NCBI GenBank assembly: GCA_026414745.1
Contig: JAOAIK010000019.1
Coordinates: forward strand, 31,710 to 95,709
Direction: 5' to 3'
Length of the DNA stretch: 64,000 nucleotides
Origin: Roseococcus sp.
Lineage (GTDB): Bacteria > Pseudomonadota > Alphaproteobacteria > Acetobacterales > Acetobacteraceae
The notes under the pieces are model-generated. The model worked only from the letters and a program-made list of their open reading frames with translations, was not told where the DNA came from and did no database searches. A program made the translations under genes and the position numbers. The stretch's first letter is position 1. Each line of letters begins with the position of its first letter. Shown here piece after piece: positions 38,201 to 45,406 of this stretch.

Positions 38201-38408
38201 TCTCGATGGGCACGGTGATGTAGCGCTCCACCTCCTCCGCGCTCTGGCCGGGGTTCTGGGTGATGACCACGACGGTGGGCGGAACCGGATCGGGATAGGC
38301 TTCGATGTTGAGGCGCGTGAATCCGAAGGCCCCCACCCCCAGGAAGGCCAGGAAGAGCAGCAGCACGAGCAGGCGCTTCTGGAGGGAGAAGGCGATGATC
38401 TGGCGCAT
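35286..38408 (-). CDS. RND efflux pump inner membrane subunit, heavy-metal (CzcA/CusA) class
   Basis: A proton-driven transporter of 1040 residues with the RND layout: helix 1, a large periplasmic loop, six helices, a second loop and five helices. The start MRQIIAFSLQKRLLVLLL and PGQSAEEVERYITVPIE resemble CzcA/CusA. The helix 4 signature DFGLLVDATVIMVEN contains the Asp, Asp and Glu pattern of heavy-metal efflux members. No adaptor or outer membrane partner is encoded beside it; the HlyD-like gene at 42981 belongs to an ABC system. Four phased 7-bp repeats lie 16-55 bases upstream of the ATG and suggest control by a response regulator. The substrate may be a divalent metal ion but is not proven. 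Confidence 0.92.
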   Translation of the reverse strand: MRQIIAFSLQKRLLVLLLFLAFLGVGAFGFTRLNIEAYPDPVPPTVVVITQNPGQSAEEVERYITVPIETGLAGMPNLQRIRSTSLFGLSVVQAQFSHAFSYEQALQQVLNRLGQITLQPGVQPQISPWSPIGEILRYRLEGPPGFSPADLRVLQDWVLQRRFKRVPGVVDVTAYGGPSKAFNVVLDLPRLTAYGLSVAQVADAIGQGGATVGAGVISVGPQAAVVQGVGLIRSLEDIEAVVLGAREGVPILLRDVARVETGALPRLGIAGQEEQDDVVIGVVLMRRGEQTLPVIRAVEREVQAINAGGVLPPGVRVVPIYDRQELVMLTTHHVVKNILLGVALVVLIQWLFLGDLRGALVVGATIPFAFFFAVLVMLLRGESANLLSLGSLDFGLLVDATVIMVENIYRHLHHGPRGGAPARGAARGLAPLHATILRAGSEVGGPIFFSALIVVAAFLPLFAMSGIEGRIFGPMAQTYAYAIIGAIIATFTVAPALAALLFTAETREREMPLVRWLARAHRALHHAALRRQGATLGLALLVLVGAGAQFARLGGEFLPTLEEGSIWMRATLPATISLEEGNATVNRMRRAVMEFPEVITVTSQQGRPDDGTDSAGFFNAEFFIPLRPMEEWRTARSKDGLVAAIERRLREEFVGVEFNFSQYISDNVQEAASGVKGANALKVIGPDLEVLAQLAERIRAELEQVRGIADLAALRTLGQPTLSIRVDRQRAARYGLSVNDINATIQAAIGGREAGRLYEEGSDRNFPIMVRLDGAYREDAEAIGRIPVNAASGATLADVATIRLLSGPSYIYREDAQRYVPVKFSVRGRDQQGAVEEAAARVAARVPLPPGYRLEWVGEFRNLQDAVARLTVTVPAAVLLIAVLLYIQFGSVRDMLLIMPVLPLSCAGGVAALALMGLHFSVPAAIGFLALFGITAMEGIILLSHFRSLLAQGLPWRAALDQAGADRMRPVMMTCMAAMVGLLPMALASGIGSDLQRPLAVVVVGGTLLLPLFILVVLPVMIERFGQARPALRAAPAGAA

Positions 38409-38423
38409 GGCGGGGACCGGTTC

Positions 38424-38463
38424 GTTCAGCTTCGGTTCTGCTACCGTTCAGCTTACGTTCAGC
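38424..38463 (-). promoter_or_regulatory. Four direct repeats GCTGAAC, 11-bp period, upstream of RND pump
   Basis: On the plus strand the units read GTTCAGC at 38424, GTTCTGC at 38435, GTTCAGC at 38446 and GTTCAGC at 38457, each exactly 11 bases apart (7-bp unit, 4-bp spacer). Seen from the pump gene this is GCTGAAC repeated head to tail. Tandem 7+4 repeats are the usual site layout of PhoB/OmpR-type regulators that bind one face of DNA. Placement just before the ATG suggests control of the RND gene; azlC diverges on the other side. Confidence 0.6.
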
Positions 38464-38552
38464 AATCGGCCGCGTGAGCGATCCGTCATGCGCCGCGGCC
38501 TCGACCTTCCCCTCCGACGCCGCGAGCATGGCGGGATGGAGCGCGGACGCTG

Positions 38553-39224
38553 ATGCCCCGGGCCGGGATGCGCGAGGCGCTGGGCGCGCCGGCGCTGGCC
38601 ATGGCGGCCACCTTCCTCGCCTTCGGCGCGGCGGTGCAGGCCGCCGGGGTGGGGCTGGGCTGGGCGCTGGCGGCCAGCCTGCTGGTCTATGGCATGCCGG
38701 GGCAGATGGTGCTGCTGGCCGCCATCGGCACGCCCGGCGGGGCGCTGGCGGCGGTGCCGGGCGCCGTGGCGGCCAATGCGCGATTCGTGCCGATGGCGGT
38801 GGCGCTCGCCCCCTGGCTCGGCGGCGGGCGGGGGCGCTGGCTCGCCCTGCCCTTCATCGCGGTGACGCCCTGGGCCATGGCGATGCGCCGCCTGCCCGCC
38901 CTGCCCGCGCGCGCGCGCCTGCCCTGGTTCCTCGGCTTCGCGCTCACCTCCTGGGGGGTGGCCGGGCTGTCCACCGCGGGCGGGCATGCGCTGGCGCCGC
39001 TGCTGCCGCTGTGGGTGCTGGCGGCGCTGCTGTTCGTGAACCCGCTCTATTTCGGGCTGATCATCGCGAGCGAGGCGCGCGCGCCCTTCGTGCGCCGGGC
39101 GGTGCTGCTGGGGGCCCTGGCGACGCCGCTGGCGCTGCTGCTGCCGCCCGCCATCGCCCTGCTGGGCGCGGGGCTGGCGGGCGGGACCCTGGCCTTCCTG
39201 TGGGGGCGCCGTGCAGGCGGATGA
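38553..39224 (+). CDS. azlC: AzlC family branched-chain amino acid exporter, large subunit
   Basis: AzlC with AzlD exports branched-chain amino acids or related compounds across the inner membrane. The 223-residue protein has about six helices and the family N-terminal half: TFLAFGAAVQAAG, the conserved YGMPGQMVLLA segment and VAANARFVPMA. Start ATG 38553 is taken; ATG 38568 is possible. It diverges from the RND pump gene, sharing the repeat-bearing intergenic region. The last 14 bases overlap azlD. Confidence 0.85.
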   Translation: MPRAGMREALGAPALAMAATFLAFGAAVQAAGVGLGWALAASLLVYGMPGQMVLLAAIGTPGGALAAVPGAVAANARFVPMAVALAPWLGGGRGRWLALPFIAVTPWAMAMRRLPALPARARLPWFLGFALTSWGVAGLSTAGGHALAPLLPLWVLAALLFVNPLYFGLIIASEARAPFVRRAVLLGALATPLALLLPPAIALLGAGLAGGTLAFLWGRRAGG

Positions 39225-39528
39225 CCTGGCGCTGGCGCTGCTCGTGCTCGCCTGCGCCGGCATGCGCGGGGCGGGGCTTCTGGTGGCCGGGCGGCTCGCG
39301 CCCGATCACCCCTTCGTGCGCTGGGCGGCGAGCGTCTCGCTCGCCACGCTGGCGGCCTTCGTGACCCTGGCGGTGGTGGCCCCGACGGGCGCCCTGGCGC
39401 TGATCCCGCTGGCGGGGAGGCTCATGGGGCTCGGGGCGGCGCTGGCCGTGCTGGCCTGGCGCGGCGGGCTGCTCGCGCCGCTGCTGGCGGGGCTCGCGGG
39501 GACGCTGCTGGGGTCGGTGCTGGGATGA
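39211..39528 (+). CDS. azlD: AzlD-like small membrane protein
   Basis: The partner of AzlC, 105 residues with four hydrophobic helices. It begins at GTG 39211 inside the azlC 3' end, which implies translational coupling. Family-like features are the short length, the central RWAASVSLATLAAFVTLAVV and the Gly/Leu-rich C-terminal helix. Sequence conservation in AzlD is low, so the call depends on the partner gene. A strong stem-loop follows 20 bases after the stop. Confidence 0.8.
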   Translation: MQADDLALALLVLACAGMRGAGLLVAGRLAPDHPFVRWAASVSLATLAAFVTLAVVAPTGALALIPLAGRLMGLGAALAVLAWRGGLLAPLLAGLAGTLLGSVLG

Positions 39529-39547
39529 GGCGCCGGGCAGCGCCTAC

Positions 39548-39575
39548 GCGAGGGGGCGCTGCCGCACCCCCTCGC
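39548..39575. terminator. Stem-loop between convergent azlD and decarboxylase genes
   Basis: GCGAGGGGG at 39548-39556 pairs perfectly with CCCCCTCGC at 39567-39575 around a 10-base loop. It lies in the 55-base gap between azlD (+) and the decarboxylase (-), so it can end transcription from both sides. There is no T-run on either strand. Confidence 0.55.
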
Positions 39576-39583
39576 CCCGCGCC

Positions 39584-40714
39584 TCAGATGTAGTGCTCCT
39601 CGAGCGGCGCGAAGCCGTTGAAGCTCTGGCTCGCATAGGTGGTGACATAGGCCCCGGTGGCCAGCATCTCCACCTTGTCGCCGTCGCGCAGCGCGAGCGG
39701 CAGCCGGTAGTGGCTCTTCTCGTAGAGCGTGTCCGTGCTGTCGCAGCTCGGCCCCGCGATGGTGACCGGGCCCTCGGCGGTGCCGTCATGCGGGGTGCGG
39801 AAGGCGTACTTGATCGCCTCGCCCTCCGTCTCCGCCAGCCCGCCGAAGCGGCCGATGTCGAGATAGACCCAGCGCACCGGGTCGTCCTCGCCCTTGCGGG
39901 AGACGAGCACCACCTCGCTCTGCACCACGCCGGCATCGGCCACCAGGAAGCGGCCGGGCTCGATCACGATCTCGGGCAGGGCGTTGCCGAAATGCTCCGC
40001 CATCGCGCCCATGATGGCCGCGCCGAAATCGTCGATGTCGGGCACCTCGGCCTTGTAGCGCACCGGATAGCCGCCGCCGAGGTTCACCATGCGCACCTTC
40101 ACCCCCGCCTCGGTGAGGTCGGTGAAGAGCATGGCGACCTTGGCGATCGCCGCCTCATAGGCCGTGGTGCGCGTCTGCTGGCTGCCGACATGGAAGCTGA
40201 GGCCGTAGGGGTCGAGCCCGAGCTCGCCCGCCTTCAGCATGAGCGCGCGCGCCATCTCCACCTCGCAGCCGAACTTCCGGCTGAGCGGCCACTCCGCGCC
40301 GTCATTGCCCACCAGGATGCGGCAATAGACGCGCGCGCCCGGCGCGGCCCGGGCGAGCTTCTCGAGCTCCGCCTCGCTGTCGAAGGCGAACATGCGCACG
40401 CCCGCGGCATAGGCGGCGGCGATGTCGCGCTCCTTCTTGATGGTGTTGCCGTAGCTGATGGCCTCCGGCGCCGCCCCGGCGGCGAGGCACATGCGCACCT
40501 CGGGCCAGGAGGCCGCATCGAAGAAGGAGCCGAGGCGGACCAGCCGCTCGAGGATGGGCGCGGCCGGATTGGCCTTCACCGCGTAGTAGATGCGCGCGAG
40601 CGGGAGCGCCGCCTGCAGGCGACGGAAATTCTCTTCCACCCGGTCCAGATCCAGCACGAGGCAGGGCGTGGCCAGGTCGTTGGCAGCAAGATAGCGAGCG
40701 ACCTTGGGGGTCAT
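39584..40714 (-). CDS. Ornithine/lysine decarboxylase, type III PLP fold (alanine racemase-like)
   Basis: The enzyme removes CO2 from ornithine (or lysine) to give putrescine (or cadaverine), the entry to polyamines. The 376-residue protein has the PLP lysine Lys47 in YYAVKANP, HVGSQ, LGGGYPVRY, EPGRFLVADAG and the active-site Cys324 in CDSTD, as in eukaryotic-type ornithine decarboxylases. GGAGG stands eight bases before ATG 40714. Alphaproteobacterial members often accept both ornithine and lysine. A 339-base leader without ORF precedes it and may hold a regulatory RNA. Confidence 0.93.
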   Translation of the reverse strand: MTPKVARYLAANDLATPCLVLDLDRVEENFRRLQAALPLARIYYAVKANPAAPILERLVRLGSFFDAASWPEVRMCLAAGAAPEAISYGNTIKKERDIAAAYAAGVRMFAFDSEAELEKLARAAPGARVYCRILVGNDGAEWPLSRKFGCEVEMARALMLKAGELGLDPYGLSFHVGSQQTRTTAYEAAIAKVAMLFTDLTEAGVKVRMVNLGGGYPVRYKAEVPDIDDFGAAIMGAMAEHFGNALPEIVIEPGRFLVADAGVVQSEVVLVSRKGEDDPVRWVYLDIGRFGGLAETEGEAIKYAFRTPHDGTAEGPVTIAGPSCDSTDTLYEKSHYRLPLALRDGDKVEMLATGAYVTTYASQSFNGFAPLEEHYI

Positions 40715-41053
40715 CGCACCATCCTCCACACAGACTGTGGAACCCCCCGACCGGGGCGGCCCCGAAGTTGACGAAACGGTCGAACGAACCAGCGACCAGA
40801 AGAGGCCGTGCGAACCCCCGTTCCCGGGGCCCCGCACGGGGTTGCCAGAACGCTTGACGTCGTTGCGTAAACCTTGCGCCGCGGTGGCGCGCCTTCAGGC
40901 GGCGTCGCTCCGTGGGCTTGGGGCCAGAGGCACGTGCGTACTGCGTCTTGTGGGGAGGGGCTTACGCGCAACCGCCCCCCCGTGCAAGCCCTTTGTGCTG
41001 CCAAGGGAAAAAACCCGTCCTGCACGGCGCGCGGGGCTCGCCTCCGGGTCGCC
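40715..41053. other. 339-base gap, probable structured leader of the decarboxylase gene
   Basis: No credible gene is visible. Close to the decarboxylase the region is rich in dyads: CCACA/TGTGG around 40727-40741, AACCCC (40813-40818) with GGGGTT (40838-40843), and CCCCG/CGGGG (40830-40841). Further up, GGGGCTT and AAGCCC flank a run of C at about 40960-40992, and a run of six A follows AAGGG near 41008-41013 in the lolD-like 3' flank, read as TTTTTT in the direction of that gene. Alphaproteobacterial ornithine decarboxylase genes can carry the speF RNA motif; I cannot confirm it by eye. Confidence 0.4.
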
Positions 41054-41743
41054 CTAACGGCCCTGCGCCTCGTCGGCCACCACCACCCCGTCCACGAGAT
41101 GGATGCGCCGGCTCGCCCGGCGGGCAAGCTCCGCGTCATGGGTGACGACGAGGACGGTGCGCCCCTCCTCGCGCACCAGCCGCTCGAAAATGTCGAAGAC
41201 CTGGGCGGCGTTCCGGGTGTCCAGGTTGCCGGTCGGCTCGTCGGCGAGAAGCAGCAGCGGCGCATTGGCCAGGGCGCGGGCGATGGCGACGCGCTGGCGC
41301 ATGCCGCCCGAAAGCTGTTCGGGCCATTTCTCCGCCGCACCGCCCAGGCCGAGGCTCTCGAGCAGCCGCCTCGCCTCCGCCTCCGCCGCGGCGCCGAGGA
41401 GACGCCCGAGGCGGCGAATCGGGATCAGCACATTCTCGAGCGCGGTGAACTCCGGCAGCAGGAAATGGAACTGGAAGACGAAGCCGAGGCGCGACAGCCG
41501 CACCGCCGCGAGCTCCGAATCGGAGAGGGTCGCCATCTCGCGCCCCTCCAGCGCGATGCGCCCCTCGCTCGGCCGATCGAGCAGGCCGAGCAGGTAGAGC
41601 AGCGAGGATTTCCCCGACCCCGAGGGCCCGGTGATGGCGACGAACTCTCCCCGCCCGATGGCAAGCGTCACATCGCGCACCAGCACCACCCCCTCGGGGA
41701 GCCGACGCGTCACGCCTTCGGCGAGGAGGAGGGGCGCCTTCAC
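41054..41743 (-). CDS. ABC transporter ATP-binding protein, LolD/MacB type
   Basis: The ATPase of a mechanotransmission-type ABC system, 229 residues. Walker A is GPSGSGKSS, followed by the Q-loop FQFHFLLPEFTALEN, the signature LSGGMRQRVA and Walker B LLLADEPTGNLDT, all typical of LolD/MacB. It starts at GTG 41743, overlapping the permease stop (GTGA). It is the last gene of a three-gene operon of adaptor, permease and ATPase, so a MacAB- or DevBCA-like exporter is more likely than the LolCDE lipoprotein system, which has no adaptor. Confidence 0.9.
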   Translation of the reverse strand: MKAPLLLAEGVTRRLPEGVVLVRDVTLAIGRGEFVAITGPSGSGKSSLLYLLGLLDRPSEGRIALEGREMATLSDSELAAVRLSRLGFVFQFHFLLPEFTALENVLIPIRRLGRLLGAAAEAEARRLLESLGLGGAAEKWPEQLSGGMRQRVAIARALANAPLLLLADEPTGNLDTRNAAQVFDIFERLVREEGRTVLVVTHDAELARRASRRIHLVDGVVVADEAQGR

Positions 41744-42984
41744 GCCGCGCCCCGCACCACCTGCACGGGATCGAGCCGACTCGCCCGCCGCGCCGGGATC
41801 AGCGCGGCGAGCCCGGAGGCAAGAAGGGCGAAGGCGCTCGCCACCAGGTAGATCCGCCAGTCGCGCGCCAGGATGAAGCCCTCGTTCCCGGCCGGCGTGG
41901 CAACGCCGAAGCGCACCTGGGCGAGAGCCTCGATCATCAGCGCCCCCAGCGCCGAGCCCGCCAACGCCCCGATCACCCCCACCACCAGCCCCTGCAGCAG
42001 GAACAGCCGCTGGATGTCCCCCGCCTCGAAGCCGAGGGATTTCAGGATGGCGATGTCGCGCGTCTTCTCGAACACCACGGTCGAGATGATGTTGTAGATG
42101 CCGAAGGCCGCCACCAGCAGGATCGCGCCGGTGACGCTGTACATGATGGCGTTCTGGATCACGAAGACGGTGAGGATGTTGCGGTTCTGCTCCTCCCAGC
42201 TCTCCGTGCGGTCGCCGAAGCGGGCCTCGATCTCGCGCGCCAGGGGTTCGGCGCGCGTCACGTCATCGAGGCGCAGCGCGATCTGGTTCACCACGTTCGG
42301 CCGGTCCTGCAGCACCTGCTGCACGGTGAGCAGGATGAAGGCATTGCCCTGGTCCACCGTCTGGATGCCGGTGCGGAACAGCCCCACCACCTTCATGGAC
42401 AGCATCACCCCGGCGGGGGAGAGGGCGCCCAGCGTGTCTCCCACGCCGAGGCCGAGGCGGCGGGCGAGCTCGGCGCCCAGGATGATCCCGTTGGCGCTGG
42501 CGCGCAGATCCTCGAGCCGCCCGGCCACCATGTCCTTCTCGATGTTGGAGACGCGCCGGTGCCGCTCGGGATCGATCCCGGTCAGCACGGCCGAGACGTC
42601 GCGCCCGCCGTAGCGCAGCAGCGCCTGGCCCTGCAGCACGGGGGCGGCGGCCACGCCGGGCATGGCCTCGAGCAGCGCGAGCTTCTCGCCGGCGGCGCGG
42701 ATGCCGCGCACCCGCTCGCGCGGGCGCACGCCGCTGACGGCCACGGCCCCCTCGCCCTCCACGATCAGCAGCGGCTGCAGCGGGGGCTCGCGCGTCTCGT
42801 CCTTGATGGTCACATGCGGCGCCACGTCGAGGAGCTGGGCGATGATGAAGCCCTGGAAGCCGCGCATCAGCGCCGCGATGGCGATGAAGAAGGCGACGCC
42901 GAGCGCCACCCCGCCGACGGACACAAGCGTCTGCCGCCGGCGACGGCGCAGCATCCCGCGCGCGAGGTCGAAGATCAGGCTCAT
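41740..42984 (-). CDS. ABC transporter permease, FtsX/MacB type
   Basis: An inner membrane permease of 414 residues with the four-helix MacB/FtsX layout: helix 1 at about 20-45, a large periplasmic domain at about 50-265, and three helices between about 275 and 405. The C-terminal PARRASRLDPVQVVRG is the usual cytoplasmic end of such permeases. It is coupled to both neighbours by four-base overlaps. Separate permease and ATPase genes with an adaptor resemble cyanobacterial DevBCA more than fused MacB. The exported compound is unknown. Confidence 0.88.
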   Translation of the reverse strand: MSLIFDLARGMLRRRRRQTLVSVGGVALGVAFFIAIAALMRGFQGFIIAQLLDVAPHVTIKDETREPPLQPLLIVEGEGAVAVSGVRPRERVRGIRAAGEKLALLEAMPGVAAAPVLQGQALLRYGGRDVSAVLTGIDPERHRRVSNIEKDMVAGRLEDLRASANGIILGAELARRLGLGVGDTLGALSPAGVMLSMKVVGLFRTGIQTVDQGNAFILLTVQQVLQDRPNVVNQIALRLDDVTRAEPLAREIEARFGDRTESWEEQNRNILTVFVIQNAIMYSVTGAILLVAAFGIYNIISTVVFEKTRDIAILKSLGFEAGDIQRLFLLQGLVVGVIGALAGSALGALMIEALAQVRFGVATPAGNEGFILARDWRIYLVASAFALLASGLAALIPARRASRLDPVQVVRGAA

Positions 42985-44009
42985 GGCAGAGGGCGGGCAC
43001 GTCGCCCCTCGCGGAAAGCGGCGCTCGGCGCGGCGGCGACGCGCGCGCCCTCCGTGAGCCCCTCCAGCACCTCGAAGGCGCGCGCCCCCTGCACGCCGAT
43101 GCGCACCTCGCGCCGCGCGAGCCGCCCCTCCTCCACCACCCAGACATGCCCGCGCCGCGGACCGGCCCCCGTCTGACCCGGGGCGATGGAGACGGCCGAG
43201 GGCGGCAGCAGCAGCGCCGCCGACTCCTCGCGCAGCACGATGTTCGCCTCCACCGTCATGCCGATCAGCAGCGGCGTGTCCTCGGGCAGGGCGAGGCGCA
43301 CGCGATAGGCCTTGCGCGCCGTGTCGCCCTTGGGCGTGATCTGCGCCACCCGCGCCTCCAGGGCGCGCCCGGGGAAGGCGTCGGCGCGCAGCAGGGCGCG
43401 CTGGCCGGGAACGACGCGGGCGATGTCCTCCTCGTCCACCTCGGCGGTGACGCGCAGCGGCCGCGGCTCGCCGATCCAGAAGAGCGCGGCGGGCGTGTCC
43501 ACCACCTCGCCCACCTCGGCGTCCCGGCGCAGGATCACGCCATCGGCCGGGGCGCGCACCACATAGTCGTCGAGGCGATGGATCGCCATGTCGGCGGCGG
43601 CGCGCGCGGCGCGCGCGTCGCGCTCGGCGCGTTCGAGCGCGGCGCGGGTGGCGATGTCACGCCCCACCAGCGCCCGGGTGCGCGCGAGGTCCTCCATGGC
43701 GAAGCGCGCGCGGGCCTCCGCCTCCTCGGCCAGCGCGCGGGCCTGCCGGTCGTCGAGCCGCGCCAGCGGCTGGCCCTCGGTGACGCGCGCGCCCTCCTCC
43801 ACCAGCAGGGCAGTGAGCCGTCCCCGCGTGGCCGGCCCCACGCGCGCCCAGTGCAGGGGTTCGACCGCGCCCGTGGCATAGACCGCCTCCACGGCCGGGC
43901 CGCGCGTCACCGCCACCGTCTCGACCGGGAGCGGTCGCCGGAACCACCACAAGGCGCCTGCGGCGAGGCCGGCGGCAAACAGGGCGAGGATCAGCCGGCG
44001 TCGCAGCAT
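42981..44009 (-). CDS. Periplasmic adaptor (membrane fusion) protein of ABC exporter, MacA/DevB-like
   Basis: The adaptor joins the permease to an outer membrane channel. Its 342 residues begin with a membrane anchor (ILALFAAGLAAGALWWF), then a lipoyl half GRLTALLVEEGARVTEG, an Ala/Arg/Glu-rich hairpin at about 90-150, the second half YVVRAPADGVILRRDAEVGEVV and beta-barrel and membrane-proximal domains. It heads the operon and overlaps the permease by ATGA. It could in principle serve the lone RND pump, but the overlapped genes argue for the ABC system. Confidence 0.9.
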   Translation of the reverse strand: MLRRRLILALFAAGLAAGALWWFRRPLPVETVAVTRGPAVEAVYATGAVEPLHWARVGPATRGRLTALLVEEGARVTEGQPLARLDDRQARALAEEAEARARFAMEDLARTRALVGRDIATRAALERAERDARAARAAADMAIHRLDDYVVRAPADGVILRRDAEVGEVVDTPAALFWIGEPRPLRVTAEVDEEDIARVVPGQRALLRADAFPGRALEARVAQITPKGDTARKAYRVRLALPEDTPLLIGMTVEANIVLREESAALLLPPSAVSIAPGQTGAGPRRGHVWVVEEGRLARREVRIGVQGARAFEVLEGLTEGARVAAAPSAAFREGRRARPLP

Positions 44010-44072
44010 CTCGGAAGAAGTCTAGCATGCGCCCGGCCGACCGGCGGGTTGAGGCGGCGCAACACGGCCGGT

Positions 44073-44876
44073 TCAGCCGCGTACGCCGGCCTGGCGCTCG
44101 TAGTGGCGGTAGTACTTCTCCGTCACCTGGTCGGTCTTGACCACGACGCAGACATCGGTGGTGTTGAACTGCGGATCGAGCACGGCGCCATCGCCCACGA
44201 AGCCGCCGAGGCGGAGATAGCCCTTGATCAGCGGCGGCAGGGCGAGCAGCGCCGCCTTCGGGTCATAGCCCCCGCGCGGCAGGCGCTCCATGGGAACATA
44301 GCGGCTTTCGAGCGCGCGCGGGCGCAGCGTCTCGGGCGCGAGGTGATGGTGGTGCAGGTAGGAGAGCTGCGCCGCGTTCTCCTCGAGGTCCGTCCCCGGC
44401 AGGCTGGCGCAGCCGAACATCAGCGCGATGCCGTGGCGGAAGACATAGGCCGCGATGCCGCCCCAGAGGAGCTGCAGCGTGCCGCGGGTGCGGTAGGCCG
44501 CATCGGTGCAGGAGCGGCCGAGCTCCAGGATTTCGCCCGGAAAGGCGAGGATCGGCGAGATGTCGTATTCCGCGGCGGAGTAGAAGCGGCCCAGGCGGGC
44601 GGCAGCGGCGCGCCGGATGAGGCGGTAGGTGCCGACCACCGATTCCGGCCCCTCTCCCCGATCATGGTCAAGCACGAGGAGATGATCGGCCACCGCGTCG
44701 AACTCGTCGGCGTCGAGCCCGGAGGCGGCGGTCTCGGCATCGGCGCGCGCGCCCATCTCGCCGTAGAAGACGCGGTAGCGCAGCGCCTGGGCGGCGCGCA
44801 CCTCCCACTCGGCGCTGGCGATCCGCACGCCGAGATTGCCTGCCCGCAGTTCCTCGAAATGGGGCGAACCGGTCAC
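44073..44876 (-). CDS. olsB: L-ornithine N(alpha)-acyltransferase OlsB (GNAT fold)
   Basis: OlsB adds a 3-hydroxyacyl group from ACP to ornithine, giving lyso-ornithine lipid. The 267-residue protein shows the OlsB/hemolysin-like acyltransferase pattern: LRYRVFYGEMG, DHLLVLD, VVGTYRLIR, ILELGRSCTDAAYR, LLWGGIAAYVF and the LFGCASLPGTD-like MFGCASLPGTD. GTG 44876 is chosen because it overlaps the fur stop (GTGA); TTG 44882 is possible. No olsA follows, so the O-acyltransferase must be elsewhere. Coupling to fur hints at control by metal or iron status. Confidence 0.85.
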   Translation of the reverse strand: MTGSPHFEELRAGNLGVRIASAEWEVRAAQALRYRVFYGEMGARADAETAASGLDADEFDAVADHLLVLDHDRGEGPESVVGTYRLIRRAAAARLGRFYSAAEYDISPILAFPGEILELGRSCTDAAYRTRGTLQLLWGGIAAYVFRHGIALMFGCASLPGTDLEENAAQLSYLHHHHLAPETLRPRALESRYVPMERLPRGGYDPKAALLALPPLIKGYLRLGGFVGDGAVLDPQFNTTDVCVVVKTDQVTEKYYRHYERQAGVRG

Positions 44877-45313
44877 GCGCAACTGTCCGGCTTGGGCCGC
44901 GCCGGAACGGAGGCGGCCTTGCGCCCGAACAGCTCGAGGCGGAGCTGCACCAGCTCGAAGCCCAGGCGCTCGGCGATGGCGCGGGCCAGACGGTCGTGCT
45001 CGGCGTCGGAGAACTCGATCACCTTGCCCGTGTCCACATCGATCAGGTGGTGGTGATGCCCGCGGTCGGCCGGATCGTAGCGGGCGCGGCCGCCGCCGAA
45101 GTCGCGCCGCTCGAGGATGCCCTTCTCCTCCAGCAGGCGCACGGTGCGATAGACCGTCGCGACCGAGACGCGCGAATCGAGCGCCACCGCGCGGCGGTAG
45201 AGCTCCTCTACATCCGGGTGGTCATCGCTGTCCGACAGCACGCGCGCGATCAGACGGCGCTGCCCTGTCATCTTCAGGCCGCGCTCCACGCACATCCGTT
45301 CGATCCGCGACAT
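44873..45313 (-). CDS. fur: Fur family metal-responsive transcriptional regulator
   Basis: A dimeric metal-sensing repressor of 146 residues. The winged helix is at about 1-80 with RGLKMTGQRRLIARVL and RVSVATVYRTVRLLEEKG; the metal site includes GHHHHLIDVDTGKVIEF and the later His/Glu of SDAEHDRLARAIAERLG. There is no CxxC structural zinc pair, as in alphaproteobacterial Fur/Mur, which may sense manganese rather than iron. ATG 45313 gives the normal family length; in-frame codons further upstream would add 28 unlikely residues. The stop overlaps olsB. Confidence 0.93.
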   Translation of the reverse strand: MSRIERMCVERGLKMTGQRRLIARVLSDSDDHPDVEELYRRAVALDSRVSVATVYRTVRLLEEKGILERRDFGGGRARYDPADRGHHHHLIDVDTGKVIEFSDAEHDRLARAIAERLGFELVQLRLELFGRKAASVPARPKPDSCA

Positions 45314-45406
45314 GGATTCGCTGATGGCGCGAACTCCCCTCTCGCTGATGGGTCCAGGGGCGCGCGGCGGGGCCGGCCACCGAGCCCTGCCCGACACGCC
45401 CGACCC

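Noticed and set aside
38424..38463. CRISPR-like short repeat array
   Set aside because: The units are 7 bp with 4-bp spacers and only four copies, with no cas genes. A regulator site is the better reading.
35268..38477. 1069-residue ORF on + strand opposite the RND pump
   Set aside because: Its sequence is His/Arg/Gln-rich and motif-free. It is a GC-driven antisense of a clear RND gene.
41054..44009. LolCDE lipoprotein release system
   Set aside because: The ATPase and permease resemble LolD/E, but the operon starts with a periplasmic adaptor and has a single permease. This fits a MacAB/DevBCA-like exporter.
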